From positions 19,854,501 to 19,918,500 of the forward strand of contig NC_079376.1 of assembly GCF_021018895.1 (NCBI RefSeq): a stretch of 64,000 nucleotides of DNA, read 5' to 3'. The position numbers and the translations under genes were made by a program. Positions within the stretch are counted from its first letter, which is position 1; the number at the start of each line of letters is the position of its first letter. The notes under the pieces were generated by a model. That model had not been told where the DNA came from. It saw only the letters and a program-made list of their open reading frames with translations, and did no database searches. This document shows, in pieces, positions 60,180-64,000 of the stretch. This stretch comes from Seriola aureovittata. Lineage: Eukaryota > Chordata > Actinopteri > Carangiformes > Carangidae.

Positions 60180-60410
60180 TTAAAGGTTGTCAGTGTTAAT
60201 GTCTCTGCGCCCGCGAAGCCATCCGTCCCATTCTGGTACATGCAATATCTCAATAACGACTTTACAGAACTTCTTTACATTTAGCACATACATTCACTTG
60301 GACTCAAGGATGAACAGATTAGATTTTGGTGGTCAAAGGTTAAAGGTCAAAGTCATGATGACCTCACAAAACCCGGTTTTGGCCTTGTGAACGCAATGTC
60401 GTAGTTGCGT
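60180..60410 (+). repeat. single unit of the nuclear-receptor-type repeat
   Basis: CATACATTCACTTGGACTCA, AGGATGAACAGATTAG, TGGTGGTCAAAGGTTAAAGG, TCAAAGTCATGATGACCTCA and CACAAAACCCGGTTTTGGCC match units of the 30009-30535 repeat. Half-sites are more decayed: TGGTCAAAGGTTA (60330-60342), an AGGTCAAAGTCA pair (60344-60355) and AGTCATGATGACCT (60351-60364). Confidence 0.65.
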
Positions 60411-60649
60411 AGTCAGCTCTGCTTGCCTTTCTGTAAACGTCACCACAACACAGATTTAACTATATGGTATTTTTGGAGAATGTAGTCTGTGGTGGAGTTG
60501 ACCTGTAGTGTGTTATGTTGACAGCTGTTCCTTTTATTTTGTCCGCCCCATTAAAATTAGTGAGGGTAGGCTAAAAAACTGATTTACCTTTTCTACGACG
60601 CTACAGGGCTACTTCTATGACGATTATGTTGCTTCTTGTCAGTCAAATC
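60411..60649. other. spacer between two repeats
   Basis: Nothing recognised. Confidence 0.35.
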
Positions 60650-60910
60650 TGGCAATGCTGTCTCACACCATTGTCGGGTCAAAATTACAATTTGTCCAAA
60701 ACTTTGCTGCACTAATGACATTCCCAGCAGCCTCAGCTGTACTTTTTGTTTTTCTCAAATCAACGGTGAACATGGTAAACATGGTAAACCTGGTACCCGC
60801 TAATCATCAGCATGTTAATATCGTCATTGTGAGTATATTAGCATGCTGACATGCACATTTAGCTCAAAGCACTACAGTGTTTAAATAGAATCTCACAGAG
60901 CATCTAGCAT
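60650..60910 (-). repeat. interspersed repeat with TAGCATGCT boxes
   Basis: ACTAATGACATTCCCAGCAG, CCTCAGCTGTACTTTTTGTT, GAACATGGTAAACATGGTAA, ATCAGCATGTTAATATCG, TTGTGAGTATATTAGCATGC and TTTAGCTCAAAGCACTAC match the complement of a high-copy percomorph repeat rich in self-complementary GCATGCTAAC boxes. Probably the other half of the family at 27585-27895. Confidence 0.6.
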
Positions 60911-61003
60911 GGCTTGTTGTTCTCATATGTTCCTTCAAATCCTGGAGGAAACAAAGGTCCGCTGTCAAACTGCAATATATCTGTAGTGGAACATTCTGTG
61001 ATA

Positions 61004-61200
61004 TACAGTACCAGTCAAAAGTTTGGACATGTTATTCTCTGTTGCTTACATTTGGTCATTTCATATGTTTACATACTATTTTGTGCTTGGAAAAAAAATC
61101 CCCCTGACACCACAGATAGTATATCATTCAAACTAATACTTGACACTATTAAGAGAGTTTCAAAGGTGAATCCACTTTTGTATTGACTTATGTGCACATA
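61004..61200 (+). mobile_element. Tc1-like terminal inverted repeat, solo end
   Basis: TA (61004-61005) then CAGTACCAGTCAAAAGTTTG (61006-61025) is the left terminus of a fish Tc1-type element, with the expected TA target. The following text is diverged and no matching right terminus or transposase is visible. The true right limit is unknown. Confidence 0.75.
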
Positions 61201-62267
61201 GTGGTTCAAATGCCTTCATGACAATTGAATAAATCTTTAAAAATTCTCAACACTATCTTCATTTAATCTCCTGAGTATGAATGATTTCTTGATGAAATAT
61301 TTACAGTGTGTAGATGGTGAAATATTCATTTTGAGGTGTATTTTCTGGACAGAGAGCTAGCACACATACTGCATCCTAAAAGTGACAGTGTAAATGTATA
61401 CACCAATGAGAAAGGCATGGTAATATACAACCCCATTTTGAAAGAAGATTTAGTCTTTTTTAGTTTCAGATTATTAGTTAGGTAGGAGGTAGAAGATTGG
61501 TACCTCTCTTATGTCTGCGAGGTAAATATGAAGCTAAATGCTAATCATTCAACTTAGAGACTCTAAATTCAAAGACTGCAAACGACGGAAGCAGCTACCT
61601 GCGCTGTAAGGTAAAAACAACTAGAAGTCTTGGGTGAGCCAAGAAGTAAGCCACTTCAGTTCATAACTTCCCACCAAACCACAGCTTGTTTTAACATTTT
61701 GTTTTTGCACCGACTGAACAAACTACATATCACATTTTAAATACTGAGCTTCAGAAAGAGGCTTGTTTTTGGTCTTTAAGCTAAAAAGCTCACCGTCTCC
61801 TGGCTGTTGCTTCAAGGTATTGGTAATGGTGCATCTTTGACACTGGCTGTGTTGACAGCACTATACTTACTGCAGACATTTTGGTAATTATACCTTTTCG
61901 GCAGCACAGACTTTCTTCCACTCAACTATTCATTCCTCTGATTAATAGATATGGATTCAAACCTCCTTACTCCCTCACCCCACTTTTGCCTCAGCCCTGT
62001 TACCATCCCTCCTTTTTCCATTCCTCCCTCCTTCACTTTTTCCATCCCTGCCTCACCTTTTTCATCCTTGCAAATGAAAAAAGGGAGCGGCAGCATATGA
62101 AAAGTCAGACGGCATGGAGTATTCAAATCAGTCTGAGCCCCCAGGAGAGTGCTGCAGGAGAGTGCACACTTAAGGTGCTCTGGGAGGGAAGGGTGGAGAA
62201 ATAGATGAAAGAATGGTGCAGAAGTTGTTCGAACACCTCCCTAGTCCTTTCATCCCCTCTGTCGAGT
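61201..62267. other. non-coding with weak repeat traces
   Basis: Around 61498-61545 (TACCTCTCTTATGTCTGCGA, GGTAAATATGAAGCTAAATG) and 61770-61830 there are weak traces of the 4440/51045 repeat family, on opposite strands. A pyrimidine-rich patch lies at 61970-62070. Confidence 0.35.
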
Positions 62268-62295
62268 CCCCCCCCCACCCCCCCACCCCCACCCC
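62268..62295. repeat. poly-C cluster with G-quadruplex potential on the minus strand
   Basis: C9-A-C7-A-C5-A-C4. The minus strand has four G-runs of at least four separated by single bases. Confidence 0.92.
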
Positions 62296-64000
62296 AAAGC
62301 CTCTCAAGTGTATTTGGTGCTCGGTTCTGTCTCCAATTTTTAACACTTCGTGATGCATGAGCAAGCCAGACATCCTCCGCACAGCATGGTGCTGCAGGAA
62401 GGTGTTTGTTCTCTCATTTCACCCATTCATACTGTGTTTAAAGCTTGAGCTGTGTGACTAATTGCTTGGCAAGTCAAAGTCAAGGGGTAGCAGCAATGCA
62501 GAGCAACAGTGTGTATTTTGTTTTGCAGGGACACAGCAGAACAGCTTCAAGAGAACACAATCTGCCGCTGAGCCAGACTCTTCTTTATACTGTCATCCAG
62601 TTGTTGGCTACACTGTGTCAACACACTCGCACAGCTTTTTACTAAGACCGCTTAGGAGCTGGAGAAGAAGTGAAGAGGAGGAGTTGGTTTCCTGTTGCAG
62701 GCAGTGAAGTAAATGAGATCTAAAAATACATATTTATATGTGAGCTTGTTTTGTGTATGAAACTTGTGGTACTGAGTGTTAAATACTCAAATATTTTCCA
62801 TACCAAGTTTCAAAAACTTTTTGTGGAGTCATTTTTCATTAACCAGTATTTTGCTGGAACAAATGGGAAGTACTGAGCTTTACTGCGATTTATACATCAT
62901 ATTTATATACTAGTCTATACTGCTCCACGAGACAGCTGGAAAAGAAACACCTTTTATTAATTAATGTGGCAGAAAATGGCTCACGTGTGCGCTGCTTTCT
63001 TACTTTGTTAACACCCTAACCCGTGTGGTGCAGTTTAAATTAAATCTGATGAATTTGCCTATGAAGTCGGGAGCCTTTGAGCTGGTGAGAGTGATTTGTT
63101 GAGGACCACTCAGCTGCACTGAGAGCACTTGAAAAGATGCATCAAGCGGATTCTGCTGCACAAGAACACAAACCAGCCACATCATTTCATGTGAAAATGT
63201 GAACTGGTCTGAATCTAAAACTCAAAGAATAATTAATACTTCTATTGCTTTCATCTTGCTGCAGTTGGATGGTTGTCCTCTTTATGACACATCAAATCCA
63301 CAAGTGTCTGTACTACATAAAAAGGTACCCTGTGGATTTTTTTGGATACCAACAAAGTATACATAGGCAGTAATTTTTATTTTAGCACCAATGGTCAAAA
63401 ATTCCATTATCATCTTTCAGCATATTGTAATTAAAGTGATAAGAGAGCAAACAAGACGTCCGCACCTCCTCTTGGCTTTGTTTTCAGACTTTAGAAAAAT
63501 TTAACTTGTGAGGGGAGACTTTGGCCAATCACAGCTCTTTTCAGAGAGTGTTCCTATTCGCTGTTCTACAAATGCAGACGCTTGTGCATGTCCTTTCACT
63601 TGGACAGGTAACAGGCTGCTAACTTCCTGTAATATCTAAATGTGTTGTAGTGGTTGATTGTGGATGTGTAGATTTACCATGAAAGCAAGAGATGAGTGGC
63701 TATGGTGAATGTTGCTAATAGTTTAGCGTTCTGCTTACGGTAGCCAAAGGCTGACGGCCGCGGCTGTGTTGTTTGTGTTACATATGGGTATGAAGCACAT
63801 GCATATTCCATGAAGGTAGAGGGGTGGTTTTTTTCCCCCTTTCTTTCTTTTTCTAGATTTCTGCCTACCCCAGCTTTTAGCTTCAGCGTTTTTCTTCCCT
63901 GTCTTTGCATTTCTTGACACCTTCGATCAATGGAATAGTGTGAAGTCATCAGCCGGACTGTCTATTGTGTCACCAGCATACATATTCATTTGAGTGTCCT
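62296..64000. other. unique non-coding sequence to window end
   Basis: No exon, RNA gene or clear repeat recognised. Confidence 0.4.

Overview
This 64 kb window looks like a gene-poor stretch of a ray-finned fish nuclear genome, probably a percomorph-type teleost. It is either a large intron or an intergenic region. The evidence is AT-rich sequence, many (CA)n, (TG)n, (CT)n and (ATA)n microsatellites, no bacterial-style gene packing, and decayed copies of transposon families common in teleosts: Tc1-like, hAT-like and piggyBac/TTAA-like DNA elements, L2-clade and RTE-like LINE remnants, and several short repeats that teleost genomes carry in large numbers. No intact protein-coding gene, tRNA, rRNA or CRISPR array could be supported. 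The longest open frames come from low-complexity tracts or repeats.

Layout. 1-5.4 kb: unique sequence, a minisatellite (about 2.16-2.66 kb), CA repeats and a foldback element (4.63-5.12 kb). 5.4-7.4 kb: a pyrimidine-rich block with a TG repeat, then an internally deleted Tc1-like element. 7.4-13.2 kb: mostly unique, with one interspersed repeat near 10.4 kb. 13.2-16.1 kb: a long antisense L2-type LINE relic whose reverse transcriptase has lost its YADD segment, followed by a second Tc1-like fragment. 16-30 kb: mostly unique, with scattered repeat copies and microsatellites. 30.0-33.1 kb is the densest transposon cluster: a repeat carrying nuclear-receptor-type sites, a probable piggyBac-like transposase relic with a zinc-ribbon tail, a perfect AT hairpin, an element with terminal inverted repeats and an RTE-like LINE tail. 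33-43 kb: long unique stretches, a 117-base pure pyrimidine run, and two copies of one repeat lying in opposite orientation 5 kb apart. 42.4-43.0 kb: CA, ACGC and poly-C simple repeats. 43-64 kb: mostly unique, with a homeodomain-type AT-rich cluster at 47.56-47.79 kb, a second foldback copy, hAT and Tc1 end fragments, and a second copy of the nuclear-receptor repeat at 60.2-60.4 kb.

No set of genes works together here. The functional candidates are non-coding: the repeat-borne composite receptor sites, the homeodomain-motif cluster, several stretches that read like conserved non-coding sequence, and the inverted repeat pair. Repeat family names are recognised from memory of teleost repeats, without a database search, so boundaries are approximate. 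I found no evidence of a new multi-gene biological system.
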